DNA of 23,345 nucleotides from UBA1413 sp964395045 (GTDB taxonomy: Bacteria; Bacteroidota; Bacteroidia; Bacteroidales; Prolixibacteraceae), in the NCBI GenBank assembly GCA_964395045.1, contig CAYNBE010000033.1, positions 1 through 23,345 on the forward strand, in the 5' to 3' direction. Below are positions 1 to 7,932 of this stretch, in pieces. The stretch's first letter is position 1. Each line of letters starts with the position of its first letter. The translations under genes and the position numbers were made by a program. The notes beneath the pieces were generated by a model. The model did no database searches. It saw only the letters and a program-made list of their open reading frames with translations, and was not told where the DNA came from.

Positions 1-121
1 TACATATGAACAAGTTAAGATGTATATATTTACCTGTTATAAAGTTTCACTTCAAAAGTAATTTAATTTTTTGATTATCTTCACCGCATTTACAGTGTTG
101 TGTTGTTCAAGAAATAAGTTT

Positions 122-703
122 ATGTATTTTATGCTGGAGGAATTAATCAGAAAGAACAGGAGCTATCGCCGTTTTCATGAAGAGGAAAAGATAACAGCTG
201 ATCAGCTCATCAAATGGATCGGCCTGACAAGGTATTGTGCTTCGGGAAGAAACATGCAACCCCTGAAGTATATCGGAATAACGAAGCCGGAAACTGTCAG
301 TGCCATTTTCCCGCATCTTGCCTGGGCAGGATACTTACCGGAATGGAGCGGACCGGCCGAGGGGGAACGTCCTGTAGCATATATCGCATTACTTCATGAT
401 AAAGGGATCAGTGAAAAGTATTACTGCGACGATGGAATTGCTATGCAATCCATCCTGTTGGGGGCAACTGCGGAAGGTTATGGAGGATGTATCATCGGTT
501 CTTTGAACCGGGCAAAATTATCAAACCTGCTAAAGCTTCCGGGATTTCTTGATATCCTCTGGATTATCGCCCTTGGAAAACCAGCTGAAACGGTGGTTGT
601 GGAAGATTTAAACGATGGCAACGTCAAATATTGGCGTGATGAAAACAGTATTCATCATGTCCCAAAAAGAAAGGCCGAAGAACTGATCATCAGAATAGAG
701 TAG
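122..703 (+). CDS. Nitroreductase family protein (FMN-dependent oxidoreductase)
   Basis: A small flavin-dependent oxidoreductase of the nitroreductase superfamily, which usually binds FMN and uses NAD(P)H in the cytoplasm; the substrate cannot be told. Visible family features: an N-terminal basic RKNRSYRRF stretch where FMN phosphate is normally held, the S-x-R-N-M-Q-P segment about 30 residues later, a central HLAWAGYLPEW/GERP region, and the glycine-rich GATAEGYGGCIIGS segment near residue 140 typical of the C-terminal FMN/dimer region. The open frame continues upstream to a TTG at 71, but those residues are unlike the family. I chose ATG 122 (193 residues); ATG 131 (190 residues) is equally possible. 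The length fits the family. It is convergent with the proline dehydrogenase gene, whose stop lies 7 bases away. Family assignment is confident; exact role is not. Confidence 0.85.
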   Translation: MYFMLEELIRKNRSYRRFHEEEKITADQLIKWIGLTRYCASGRNMQPLKYIGITKPETVSAIFPHLAWAGYLPEWSGPAEGERPVAYIALLHDKGISEKYYCDDGIAMQSILLGATAEGYGGCIIGSLNRAKLSNLLKLPGFLDILWIIALGKPAETVVVEDLNDGNVKYWRDENSIHHVPKRKAEELIIRIE

Positions 704-710
704 GCAATTC

Positions 711-1622
711 TTATCCTCTGATAAACAACGCTTTGATGATATGGGATGCGATACGGGGATTTTCTTTCAGCCGCCGGGTCGAGTATCCGAACCAGTCTTT
801 CCCGAAAGGTACATATATCCGCATCCTGTTTCCCTTCCGGATGATTGAATTCCTCAGGTCAGGTGTCACCCCGTACAGCATCTGGAATTCAACCTGGTGT
901 GTTCCTGTTTTATACTTGGAAATCAGTTTGTAGGACTCTTCAATCAGAAATTTGTCGTGAGTCGCAATGCCTGTATATATCCTGTTCTTTAACATGAAAT
1001 CAAGAAGAAGCAGATAATTGTCTCTGACTTCCTGGTATCCTTTGTAGGCTATGGTGACTGGTTCGATGTATATTCCTTTGCAAAGTCTGAAATTCAGAGG
1101 CGAAGATTCTGTGTGGACATCCATAAGCGATTTGATATCATCAAGGCTGCGGCGCATATATGCCTGGATCACCAGGCCTACACTTTTGGGAAATTCAGCT
1201 TTCAGTTTCCTGTATAATTCGATCTCCATGTCAATACACTGAGAGTCTTCCATGTCAATCCTGATGAAACTGTTTCTTTCAGATGCCCTTTTCACAATTT
1301 CCCGGATATGCCGGTAGCAGACTTCTTTGTCGAGTAGTAACCCAAACATGGTTGGTTTCAATGAAAAGTTGCCCTGAATTCCTTCATCCGTGAAACGGTC
1401 TACAATCTCAAAGTATTTGAACTTGTTTTCTTCCGCTTCCCTGAGGTTGGTGATGAACTCTCCAAGCAGGTCAACGGTTACTTCTGAACCAGACCGGTTC
1501 AATTCGCGTGAAACCCTGAGCCCGTCTTCCATTGTCTTGCCCGCAATATAACGCCGGGAAAAAATCCACACCAGCCGGATGGGCATATATGGAAGGATGT
1601 TTGATATCAGTCTGTTAAACAT
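711..1622 (-). CDS. Proline dehydrogenase, monofunctional
   Basis: Oxidises L-proline to pyrroline-5-carboxylate with FAD, passing electrons to the quinone pool; first step of proline breakdown. The 303-residue protein has the size of monofunctional ProDH, without the aldehyde dehydrogenase half of PutA. Visible motifs: RIDMEDS (about 121-127), RLCKGIYIEP (179-188) matching the family's R-L-x-K-G-x-Y-x-E, ATHD (220-223), EFQMLYG (245-251), and near the C terminus YVPFG followed by YSTRRLKENP (280-289), whose paired arginines normally bind the proline carboxylate. An alanine in the usual KGAYxE motif is isoleucine here. ATG start at 1622. It faces the nitroreductase gene tail to tail and is divergent from the OmpH-like gene. 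No pyrroline-5-carboxylate dehydrogenase gene is visible nearby. Confidence 0.88.
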   Translation of the reverse strand: MFNRLISNILPYMPIRLVWIFSRRYIAGKTMEDGLRVSRELNRSGSEVTVDLLGEFITNLREAEENKFKYFEIVDRFTDEGIQGNFSLKPTMFGLLLDKEVCYRHIREIVKRASERNSFIRIDMEDSQCIDMEIELYRKLKAEFPKSVGLVIQAYMRRSLDDIKSLMDVHTESSPLNFRLCKGIYIEPVTIAYKGYQEVRDNYLLLLDFMLKNRIYTGIATHDKFLIEESYKLISKYKTGTHQVEFQMLYGVTPDLRNSIIRKGNRMRIYVPFGKDWFGYSTRRLKENPRIASHIIKALFIRG

Positions 1623-1810
1623 TTTTGTCGCTGTTAATGACGAGATGCCCGGAAAGGTATTTGCCAGTTAAAAGTAAAATGTCTGAATCCGCAATCCAAT
1701 GATGTTTATCAGACCAATTTTATGATTTTGTACATGTTTTTCATTAATATATTGTTACTCACCTAATTAAAAAAAAGTTTTGAGGATTCACCTTATTGAA
1801 ATGAAAGAAT

Positions 1811-1818
1811 TATATTTG
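1811..1818 (+). promoter_or_regulatory. Putative Bacteroidota -7 promoter element
   Basis: TATATTTG matches the TAnnTTTG consensus for Bacteroidota primary sigma factor promoters. It lies 21 bases before the ATG of the OmpH-like gene, giving a leader of roughly 15 bases. A -33 TTTG at the usual distance is not evident, so the call rests on the -7 box and its position. Confidence 0.45.
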
Positions 1819-1839
1819 TCAACTTAAAACGAGAAAGAG

Positions 1840-2439
1840 ATGAAACATACTTCATTAATAATTAGCATTCTGCTTTTTGTAGGGCTGGCTGTGTTATATG
1901 TATTGCACTTTACCAGCGATAAAAATGGTTCTGGTGAAGAGGCTGTTCAAACTACGGATGTAACGGGTTGCCTGAAATTTGCATACGTGAAAGCTGACTC
2001 GCTGATTCTGAACTATGATCTTGCACAGGATTTGCATGATCAGTTTACCAAGAAGCAGGAAGCATTTACTAGTGAGTACGGAGCAAAAAGAAAGGCTTTT
2101 GAAAAAGAAGCAACCGAATTTCAGCAGAAACTTCAGAGGGGTGGTTTCCTGACGGAACAGAGAGCCATACAGGAACGCGACAGGCTTGTGACAAAGGAAC
2201 AGGAAATTACCAGGCTTGACCAGGAATTGACGTCGAAACTTGCTGAAATGCAACAAGAAAACAACCGGCAATTGATCGACAGCCTCATCACCTATCTGAA
2301 GATTTTCAACCGGGACAAAAAATATGATTATATATTAAATTCGGCTGATATCCTGATCGGACCGGAAACAAGCAATATTACCCAGCAGGTACTGAAAGAG
2401 ATGAATGCGCGTTATCAGTCTTCAAAACCAAAGAAGTAA
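1840..2439 (+). CDS. OmpH/Skp family envelope chaperone-like protein
   Basis: 199 residues. A hydrophobic segment at about residues 5-24 acts as a membrane anchor or signal sequence; no clear cleavage site follows, so the protein may stay tethered by its N terminus. The rest begins with FAYVKADSLILNYDLAQDL, the typical opening of OmpH/Skp proteins (a beta strand, then 'V/Y-x-D-S/I-L' and a helix), then a long charged stretch (about 65-155) rich in K, E, Q and R that should form the coiled-coil arms, and a C-terminal YDYILNSADILIG segment matching the family's closing strands. Skp proteins hold unfolded outer membrane proteins in the periplasm; that role is inferred here. The gene stands alone, with a -7 box upstream and an intrinsic terminator 19 bases after the stop. 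Confidence 0.82.
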   Translation: MKHTSLIISILLFVGLAVLYVLHFTSDKNGSGEEAVQTTDVTGCLKFAYVKADSLILNYDLAQDLHDQFTKKQEAFTSEYGAKRKAFEKEATEFQQKLQRGGFLTEQRAIQERDRLVTKEQEITRLDQELTSKLAEMQQENNRQLIDSLITYLKIFNRDKKYDYILNSADILIGPETSNITQQVLKEMNARYQSSKPKK

Positions 2440-2457
2440 TTTTCAATAAGCATCAGG

Positions 2458-2484
2458 AATCCGGGTATCAACCCGGATTTTTTT
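2458..2484 (+). terminator. Rho-independent terminator after the OmpH-like gene
   Basis: Perfect nine-base inverted repeat AATCCGGGT / ACCCGGATT with a four-base loop (ATCA), running directly into a seven-base T tract. It starts 19 bases past the OmpH-like stop and ends 8 bases before the glycosyltransferase start, so it should separate the two genes. Confidence 0.85.
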
Positions 2485-2491
2485 CTTCATC

Positions 2492-3691
2492 ATGTTCGCA
2501 GACCCATATTTTGAGAAGCGAGGTCATTTTGTCCCTTTGATCCAGGTTCCGCCCCGGCAGGAAACTTCCATGATCGTTGTAATTCCTTGTCTTGCAGAAC
2601 CCGGGATTGCCGATACACTCTGTTCTATTTCGGAATGCAGGAATCAAAAAGGACATACAGAGGTCATCATTCTCATCAATGAACCAGAATCGTGCCGGCC
2701 TGAACTCTCGGAAATGAACCTCGGTACCTTTTTGTTACTTGAGGAATGTGTAAGAAGAAATCCAGGAGAGATGATTTCCTATTTTCCTGTTGGTCCTGTT
2801 CGACTTCCGTCCAAATGGGCAGGGGTTGGAATGGCCAGGAAAACAGGAATGGATGAAGCCCTGTACCGGTTCGGTCAACTGGAACGGCCGGATGGGATCA
2901 TTATTTCACTCGATGCCGACACCCTAGTTGAAGAAAACTACCTGGCTGCCATTGAGGAGTTTTTCATGGCAAACCGCGATATGGCTGGAGCCACCATTGC
3001 TTTCAGCCACCTTAGGAACGGGCTGAACACCAGGCAACTTCTTGGCATAAGCCTTTATGAGGATTTTATGCATTATTACAGGGACGCACTAACCTTTACC
3101 GGCTTTCCACATGCCCTTTTCACCATCGGATCGGCATTTGCCGTTACAGCTGCGGCATATATGAGAAGGGGAGGGATGAACCGCAGAAAAGCCGGAGAAG
3201 ACTTTTATTTTTTACAGACCTTACCACAGGTTGGAAAGGTTGGCGAAATCAATCATACAGTGGTGCACCCTTCTGCCAGGGTATCGGAAAGAGTTCCTTT
3301 CGGAACTGGTATGACCATCAAAAAATGGATGGAAGGTTCCAATGATCTGCTTTTTGCTTATAATTTCAACGCATTCAGGGATTTAAAAAAGCTGTTTTCG
3401 GTCAGGCATCTTTTTTACACACCCTCACCCGTTTCCGTGATTTGGGCCGAAAATGACCTTTCCGAATCGCTATCAGCATTTGCAATCGAAAATAATTTAT
3501 GGCAGGAAATCGAGAATCTGAAAGAAAACTGCGGCAGTCAGCCGGTGTTTTGTTCCCGTTTTTTCCAGGTATTCAATGCATTCAGAATCCTGAAATTCCT
3601 AAATTTTTCACACCCAAGATATTATGAAAAGAAAGACCTTGGTCTATGTATCAAGGAGCTTGAGTCGGAAACCGGAGGTCAGGGTGGTTGA
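2492..3691 (+). CDS. Glycosyltransferase family 2 protein
   Basis: 399 residues with a GT-A fold glycosyltransferase region: MIVVIPCLAEPG (27-38) is the first nucleotide-binding strand, GVGMARKTGMDEA (111-123) is typical of family 2 enzymes of this type, SLDADTLVEENYL with DADT at 141-144 is the DxD-like metal and sugar-nucleotide site, and GEDFYFLQ (235-242) corresponds to the ED-type catalytic region. No transmembrane helices are evident, so it is probably cytoplasmic or peripheral; donor and acceptor are unknown. ATG 2492 gives a plausible 26-residue lead-in; ATG 2570, preceded by AGGA with 7 bases of spacing, would start right at the first strand. I kept the longer form because the extension reads like protein. 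The TGA stop abuts the stop codon of araA on the other strand, with no space for a terminator between them. Confidence 0.82.
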   Translation: MFADPYFEKRGHFVPLIQVPPRQETSMIVVIPCLAEPGIADTLCSISECRNQKGHTEVIILINEPESCRPELSEMNLGTFLLLEECVRRNPGEMISYFPVGPVRLPSKWAGVGMARKTGMDEALYRFGQLERPDGIIISLDADTLVEENYLAAIEEFFMANRDMAGATIAFSHLRNGLNTRQLLGISLYEDFMHYYRDALTFTGFPHALFTIGSAFAVTAAAYMRRGGMNRRKAGEDFYFLQTLPQVGKVGEINHTVVHPSARVSERVPFGTGMTIKKWMEGSNDLLFAYNFNAFRDLKKLFSVRHLFYTPSPVSVIWAENDLSESLSAFAIENNLWQEIENLKENCGSQPVFCSRFFQVFNAFRILKFLNFSHPRYYEKKDLGLCIKELESETGGQGG

Positions 3692-5200
3692 TTATCTGAA
3701 GCTCTTATTCAGAAAATAGGCTGCTTCATTCCACCTCAGTTCTTTTTTTATTTCCGGGATGGTTGTATTTTCATTAATGAGAATCAATTCAATATCTGCG
3801 ATTTCAGAGAAATCTTCCAGAAATTCCGTGGTAACTGACTTGCTGAAAGCAGTATGATGGGCTCCGCCTGCGAGAATCCATGCCGCAGCACCTGTCTGGA
3901 GGTTTGGCCTTGGTTTCCACATAGCCCTGGCAACAGGAAGTTTGGGAAATTCAGCCTCGGGGGTTACGACATCCACGGAATTTACGATCATCCTGAAACG
4001 GTTTCCCAGGTCTATTACGGAGGCATTCAGGGCTGGTCCGTCAGCAACGTTGAATACCAGCCTGGCCGGGTCGGCTTTCCCTCCAATTCCAAGGGGATGT
4101 ACCTCGATCCGTGGTTTTGAGGATGCAATAGAAGGACATATTTCCAACATATGTGCACCCAGCACTTTCATCCCGGCAGGATCAAGGTGATAGGTATAGT
4201 CTTCCATAAAGGAGGTTCCTCCGGGTATGCCGGCTCCCATGACTTTCAGTGCACGGACAAGTGCTGCATGTTTCCAGTCGCCTTCTGCCCCGAAGCCGTA
4301 TCCCTGTGACATCAGCCTTTGAACAGCCAGTCCCGGTAATTGCTCCAATCCATGCAGGTCTTCAAAGGTCGTGGTGAATGCAGTAAACCCACCTGCTTCC
4401 AGAAAAGCTTTGATCCCAAGTTCATATCTCGCCTGCACACGAACATTAATATGGTATTCCCCTCCGGGCATTCCGGCCTTGTCGACATCAAAAACTTCCA
4501 TATATTCATCGACCAGCCGGGCAACATCGCTTTCAGGAACCTCTTTCACCGACTTTACCAGATCGCCGATTCCAAATCCGCTGACTGAAAATCCAAAGCG
4601 AATCTGGGCTTCCACTTTGTCACCTTCTGTTACGGCCACATCGCGCATATTGTCGCCAAAACGGGCTACCCTGCCATGCTGCCAGTCGTGCCATGCAACA
4701 GCTACCCTGCACCATACCCCGACTTGTTTACGGATCGTTTCATCTTTCCAGTGTCCAACCAATACCTTTCTGTTCTTTCGCATACGGCTGACAATGAAAC
4801 CATATTCCCTGCCCCCATGCGCCGACTGGTTTAGGTTCATGAAATCCATATCAATATCGGCATACGGAATATCGCGGTTAAACTGTGTGTGCAGGTGCAA
4901 CAGAGGTTTGTTTAAAACACGGAGGCCCGCAATCCACATCTTTGCAGGTGAAAAAGTGTGCATCCAGGTGATCAGCCCAACGCAATTTGGGTCGGAATTC
5001 GCTTCTATGCACAGTTTCAGGATGGATTCGGAAGTGACCAGAACCGGTTTAAAAATGACTTTGACCGGAATTTCCTCACAATTACTAAGCCCCTGTACAA
5101 TTTCCATTGAGTCGCGGTCGACATGCTGGAGGGTCTTTTCTCCGTATAAATCCTGACTGCCGGTGGCAAACCAAACTTCTAAACCGGAAAACTTTTTCAT
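3692..5200 (-). CDS. araA: L-arabinose isomerase
   Basis: Converts L-arabinose to L-ribulose in the cytoplasm, using Mn2+; some members also act on D-galactose. The 502 residues match the usual length of about 500. Expected metal ligands are visible and fall at the same numbers as in the E. coli enzyme, or one off: E306 (GAEGDWK), E333 (MEDYTYH), H350 (GAHML) and H449 (AGGAHHT). The opening LEVWFATGSQDLYGEKTL is characteristic. The frame extends upstream to an ATG at 5236, but a TAnnTTTG promoter box lies between that codon and ATG 5200, and the family starts at the MKKF methionine, so I chose 5200. The gene stands alone: no ribulokinase, epimerase or arabinose transporter is next to it, so it either belongs to a scattered pathway or is regulated separately. 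Confidence 0.96.
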   Translation of the reverse strand: MKKFSGLEVWFATGSQDLYGEKTLQHVDRDSMEIVQGLSNCEEIPVKVIFKPVLVTSESILKLCIEANSDPNCVGLITWMHTFSPAKMWIAGLRVLNKPLLHLHTQFNRDIPYADIDMDFMNLNQSAHGGREYGFIVSRMRKNRKVLVGHWKDETIRKQVGVWCRVAVAWHDWQHGRVARFGDNMRDVAVTEGDKVEAQIRFGFSVSGFGIGDLVKSVKEVPESDVARLVDEYMEVFDVDKAGMPGGEYHINVRVQARYELGIKAFLEAGGFTAFTTTFEDLHGLEQLPGLAVQRLMSQGYGFGAEGDWKHAALVRALKVMGAGIPGGTSFMEDYTYHLDPAGMKVLGAHMLEICPSIASSKPRIEVHPLGIGGKADPARLVFNVADGPALNASVIDLGNRFRMIVNSVDVVTPEAEFPKLPVARAMWKPRPNLQTGAAAWILAGGAHHTAFSKSVTTEFLEDFSEIADIELILINENTTIPEIKKELRWNEAAYFLNKSFR

Positions 5201-5223
5201 AGCTGATTTTTTCTTTGCTCCTG

Positions 5224-5231
5224 CAAAAGTA
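5224..5231 (-). promoter_or_regulatory. Putative -7 promoter element of araA
   Basis: On the minus strand this reads TACTTTTG, a full match to TAnnTTTG, 23 bases before ATG 5200. It lies inside the longer open frame that begins at 5236, which argues against that longer start. No convincing -33 box was found. Confidence 0.45.
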
Positions 5232-5301
5232 ATCATTAAAAGGTAATTTTAACTTTTAATATCATTTTTCCCCGACGGGGTACATTTTGTAACCCGATGA
5301 G

Positions 5302-6717
5302 TTACTCAGGCTTTTCGGGGACATTTTCATTGATAATTTTCCAGGCTTCCGATACATGTTCCTCGCCAGTGTGGGTCTGGCCTATGCAAAACCTCAGAAC
5401 GATCTGTCCATTCAGCCTGGTGTGCGAAAAGTAGATTTTCCCATTCCTGTTGATCCTGTTCATCAATGCCAGGTTATCTTCGTCGCTCCCTTTATACCTG
5501 AAGCAAACCAGGTTCAGGGGAGGTTCGGCGATCAGTTCGAACCTGTCGGATTTTCTGACCCAACCTGCAAATTTCCGGGCCAGGGCCACATGGTTCCTGA
5601 TATGGAACTGCAAACCCTCCACACCATAATGACGGATGACGAACCATAGTTTCAGCGATCGGAACCGGCGTCCCAGTTGTATATGCCAGTCCCTGTAATC
5701 AAAAACCTCTCCCGATTCGCTTGCCTGATTCCTTAGATATTCAGGAAGGATTGAAAATGAATTCACCAAATGCTTCCTGTCGGTCACCCAGAAACAATCA
5801 CAGTCGAAGTTTGTGAACATCCATTTATGAGGATTGAAACAAAAACTGTCGGCCAGTTCAAGGCCGTCGGACAGGTGCCTGTACTCGGGACAGATCAGAG
5901 CAGTGCCTGCCATGGCTGCATCGACATGCAGCCATACATTTTCCTGTCTGCAGATTTCACCTATTGCCCTGATTGGGTCCATCCCGTTTGAGGAGGTTGT
6001 TCCGATGGTGGCACATACAAAAAATGGGAGAAAGCCATTTTCCCTGTCTTTTCTGATCCATTCCCTTAAAAGAGCTGGTTGCATGGAAAATTTCCCGTCG
6101 GTTTCTGTTATCCTCAGGTTTTCATATCCGGTCCCGGCAATCCGGATTGCTTTCTCGACCGATGAATGGGTTTGGGTGGATATATAGGCAGTCATTTTTT
6201 CCGTAACTCCCTTGTTATTCGAAAGAAACCCGGTTGCCTTTTCTCTGGCTGCCACCACAGCAGTCAGGGCGGCCGACGATGCTGTATCCTGGATAACACC
6301 TCCGCCTCCCGATGCAATCCTGAACACCGGAGGAAGTCCAAGCATTCCGGCAAGCCATTCCATCACGCAGGTTTCCAGCTCGGTTGCTGCCGGACTGGTT
6401 GCCCACAACATTCCCTGTACACCCAATCCTGACGACAACAGATCACCCAGGATGGAGGGAAAAGAGGCATTTGCAGGGAAGAATGCAAAAAAGCGGGGCG
6501 ATTGCCAATGGGTAATCCCGGGCATGATGATCCGGTCAATGTCTTCCATTATCTTTCCGAAATCTTCCCCCGAAAAAGGAGGTCTGCCGGGCAATTGTCT
6601 GGAAATTTCCCCCGGATGAACCTTTGAAAGCACCGGGTACTCTTCAACCTTTTCGTAATACGAAGCAATCCAGTCAATCAGTTTTTTCCCTTCCTCACGA
6701 AACTGAGCAGGTGTCAT
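5302..6717 (-). CDS. Group II PLP-dependent aromatic-L-amino-acid decarboxylase family protein
   Basis: Decarboxylates an amino acid, most likely aromatic (tryptophan, tyrosine, phenylalanine or DOPA class), to the matching amine using PLP. In the 471-residue form the PLP lysine is K298 in NPHKWMF, the cofactor aspartate lies in HVDAAMAG (H264, D266), the ring-stacking histidine in TQTHSSVEKA, and the substrate-region motif THWQSPRFFAFFPA lies near residues 69-82. TSPAATELE also matches animal and plant AADC rather than glutamate decarboxylases. The frame can be extended to a TTG at 6765 that overlaps the acylphosphatase stop; I prefer ATG 6717, which gives the MTPAQFREEGKKLIDWI opening usual in this family. 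It is probably co-transcribed with the acylphosphatase gene. Substrate is inferred only at class level. Confidence 0.9.
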   Translation of the reverse strand: MTPAQFREEGKKLIDWIASYYEKVEEYPVLSKVHPGEISRQLPGRPPFSGEDFGKIMEDIDRIIMPGITHWQSPRFFAFFPANASFPSILGDLLSSGLGVQGMLWATSPAATELETCVMEWLAGMLGLPPVFRIASGGGGVIQDTASSAALTAVVAAREKATGFLSNNKGVTEKMTAYISTQTHSSVEKAIRIAGTGYENLRITETDGKFSMQPALLREWIRKDRENGFLPFFVCATIGTTSSNGMDPIRAIGEICRQENVWLHVDAAMAGTALICPEYRHLSDGLELADSFCFNPHKWMFTNFDCDCFWVTDRKHLVNSFSILPEYLRNQASESGEVFDYRDWHIQLGRRFRSLKLWFVIRHYGVEGLQFHIRNHVALARKFAGWVRKSDRFELIAEPPLNLVCFRYKGSDEDNLALMNRINRNGKIYFSHTRLNGQIVLRFCIGQTHTGEEHVSEAWKIINENVPEKPE

Positions 6718-6757
6718 GTGGTATTTTTTTTCTTCCACGATATGTTGGTATATTGAA

Positions 6758-7030
6758 TTAAACAATGTAAAAACTGTTGTAATGTCCTGAATAGTCAGAA
6801 CGGGAGACAGATACTTTCTTCACCCTTGCCATAGGAGGTCCTATATGCAGATAATCAGTCAGAGTCTCCAAATCAGCCCGGTCACCTTCGGCCACCACCA
6901 TGACTTTGCCATCGGGACAATTTTTGACAATTCCTGTCAGATGGAGTTCAGTGGCCTTCATCCTTACAAAATAGCGGAAACCTACCCCTTGAACTCTGCC
7001 TTCAATAAATATTTCATAGTTCATTTTCAT
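6758..7030 (-). CDS. Acylphosphatase
   Basis: Hydrolyses the carboxyl-phosphate bond of acylphosphates such as carbamoyl phosphate or 1,3-bisphosphoglycerate; a small cytoplasmic enzyme. The 90 residues from ATG 7030 match the family's normal size and cover the whole ferredoxin-like alpha/beta fold. GRVQGVGFRYFV (11-22) is the phosphate-binding loop with catalytic Arg19, and GIVKNCPDGKV (33-43) supplies the catalytic Asn37; these match Arg23 and Asn41 of the vertebrate enzymes. GTG 7045 and ATG 7024 are alternative starts. The stop falls just before the decarboxylase start region, and the upstream membrane protein gene ends 51 bases away on the same strand, suggesting one leftward operon. No link between acylphosphatase and amine synthesis is known to me. 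Confidence 0.93.
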   Translation of the reverse strand: MKMNYEIFIEGRVQGVGFRYFVRMKATELHLTGIVKNCPDGKVMVVAEGDRADLETLTDYLHIGPPMARVKKVSVSRSDYSGHYNSFYIV

Positions 7031-7081
7031 GGCAGGATAATCCACTTTTTAAAACGGAATTACTGTATGTGCAAAAAAACT

Positions 7082-7459
7082 TCAAACAGGTTCCTTTTTT
7101 CCTGCTCCTTTGAAAAGTGTCACTGTTTCCTCCTGTGCGAGGGCCCAGATAGTGTAAATGCTGATGGCTGTTCCTATCGGAAAATTCAAAAGGCTCAGCA
7201 CTGAAAGAATCAGGACAAGAATACGGGCCCACTCCCTGTGCCTGAGCAGTCCAATGCCAGCCACAATTCCGGGAATGCTGAGTATCATTATCATAATACC
7301 TGCTATATTGCCAATTAGCGACAATATTAAATTGGCATCTTTGTCTCCTGATATTTCTCCGATCAGGTTCAGTCCAACAAGAAGAATGATCCCGGCTATT
7401 ATCCCAAATATACCCAATCCGATCTGGAGGGCGGCCACAACGCTTATATGCTTTTCCAT
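7082..7459 (-). CDS. Small multispan membrane protein of unknown function
   Basis: 125 residues, mostly hydrophobic. I see three membrane regions: about residues 8-32, 44-72 and 77-108, the last ending with the phrase NFPIGTAISIYTIWAL. The charged HREWAR turn before the third segment together with that phrase recurs in small uncharacterised inner membrane proteins of many bacteria. The C-terminal tail (ALAQEETVTLFKGAGKK) is polar and probably cytoplasmic. No catalytic motif is visible. The gene is first of a leftward group with the acylphosphatase and the decarboxylase, though the 51-base gap leaves co-transcription open. I assign no function. Confidence 0.75.
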   Translation of the reverse strand: MEKHISVVAALQIGLGIFGIIAGIILLVGLNLIGEISGDKDANLILSLIGNIAGIMIMILSIPGIVAGIGLLRHREWARILVLILSVLSLLNFPIGTAISIYTIWALAQEETVTLFKGAGKKEPV

Positions 7460-7662
7460 TCTTGTTTTGATTTATGGGGATAAAATTACGAAATGCTGGC
7501 CAACAGCAATGGTTCCATCAAAAATTTCGACACCTTCAGGCATTTCTGAATATTTAAAAAGGGAAACAAATGATTAAGACCGAAATTCTGTTTCCGGTTG
7601 TTTTGGAGGTTTTCCTGACTGAGGTTCATGGATAACACAGGTTAAAAACCACAAAATGTGTG

Positions 7663-7670
7663 TATCTTTG
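7663..7670 (+). promoter_or_regulatory. Putative -7 promoter element of the small membrane protein gene
   Basis: TATCTTTG is a full match to TAnnTTTG, 22 bases before the GTG start at 7693. It supports the reality of this short gene and its non-ATG start. No clear -33 box. Confidence 0.45.
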
Positions 7671-7692
7671 CATTCCATATAAAAGATAAAAC

Positions 7693-7929
7693 GTGGGATT
7701 CTGGACTATATTCATACTGGCGATTATTATAGTCGGACTGGCAACCGCTGGTTTTGCTATTGGCATTTTCGTGAGAAAAGACGGAAAATTTCCTGAAATT
7801 CATATCAGCGGGAACAGACATCTGAAAGAGAGAGGAATCACCTGTGTCCAGAATTCTGACCGGGAGGAACAGAGACAGGCACGTGAAAATGATCGTTTTA
7901 AAAAACTTCGGTTTGACAGGAGAACATAA
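7693..7929 (+). CDS. Small single-span membrane protein, apbE-neighbour type
   Basis: 78 residues starting at GTG 7693, with a -7 promoter box at the right distance upstream. Residues 3-27 form one transmembrane helix, followed by FVRKDGKFPEIHISGNRHLKERGITCVQNSDREE and a highly charged tail. From memory, Bacteroidota carry short proteins of this plan (one helix, then KxGKFP, a histidine, GN, a short helix, GI-x-C and an acidic/basic tail), often beside apbE or respiratory genes; I could not check this by search. The gene is convergent with apbE, their stops 3 bases apart. The lone cysteine in GITCVQ would be on the cytoplasmic side if the N terminus is outside. Function unknown. Confidence 0.7.
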   Translation: MGFWTIFILAIIIVGLATAGFAIGIFVRKDGKFPEIHISGNRHLKERGITCVQNSDREEQRQARENDRFKKLRFDRRT

Positions 7930-7932
7930 GAG

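Noticed and set aside
71..121. TTG start of the nitroreductase giving 17 extra residues
   Set aside because: The extra residues (hydrophobic, two cysteines) are not typical of the family and ATG 122 or 131 gives the normal N terminus.
4371..5156. Long open frame (261 codons) on the plus strand opposite araA
   Set aside because: It lies wholly antisense to a clear araA gene, its translation is low-complexity-like (rich in S, T, P, R, C) and shows no motif; it is a by-product of araA codon use.
5268..5297. Hairpin CCCC-GAC-GGGG and GGGGTACA/TGTAACCC between the decarboxylase and araA as an intrinsic terminator
   Set aside because: The stems are short or imperfect and on the minus strand, where both genes are transcribed, no T tract follows; at most a weak structure.
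6215..6619. Overlapping frames on both strands inside the decarboxylase gene
   Set aside because: They are shadows of the decarboxylase reading frame, which contains all expected catalytic motifs across this stretch.
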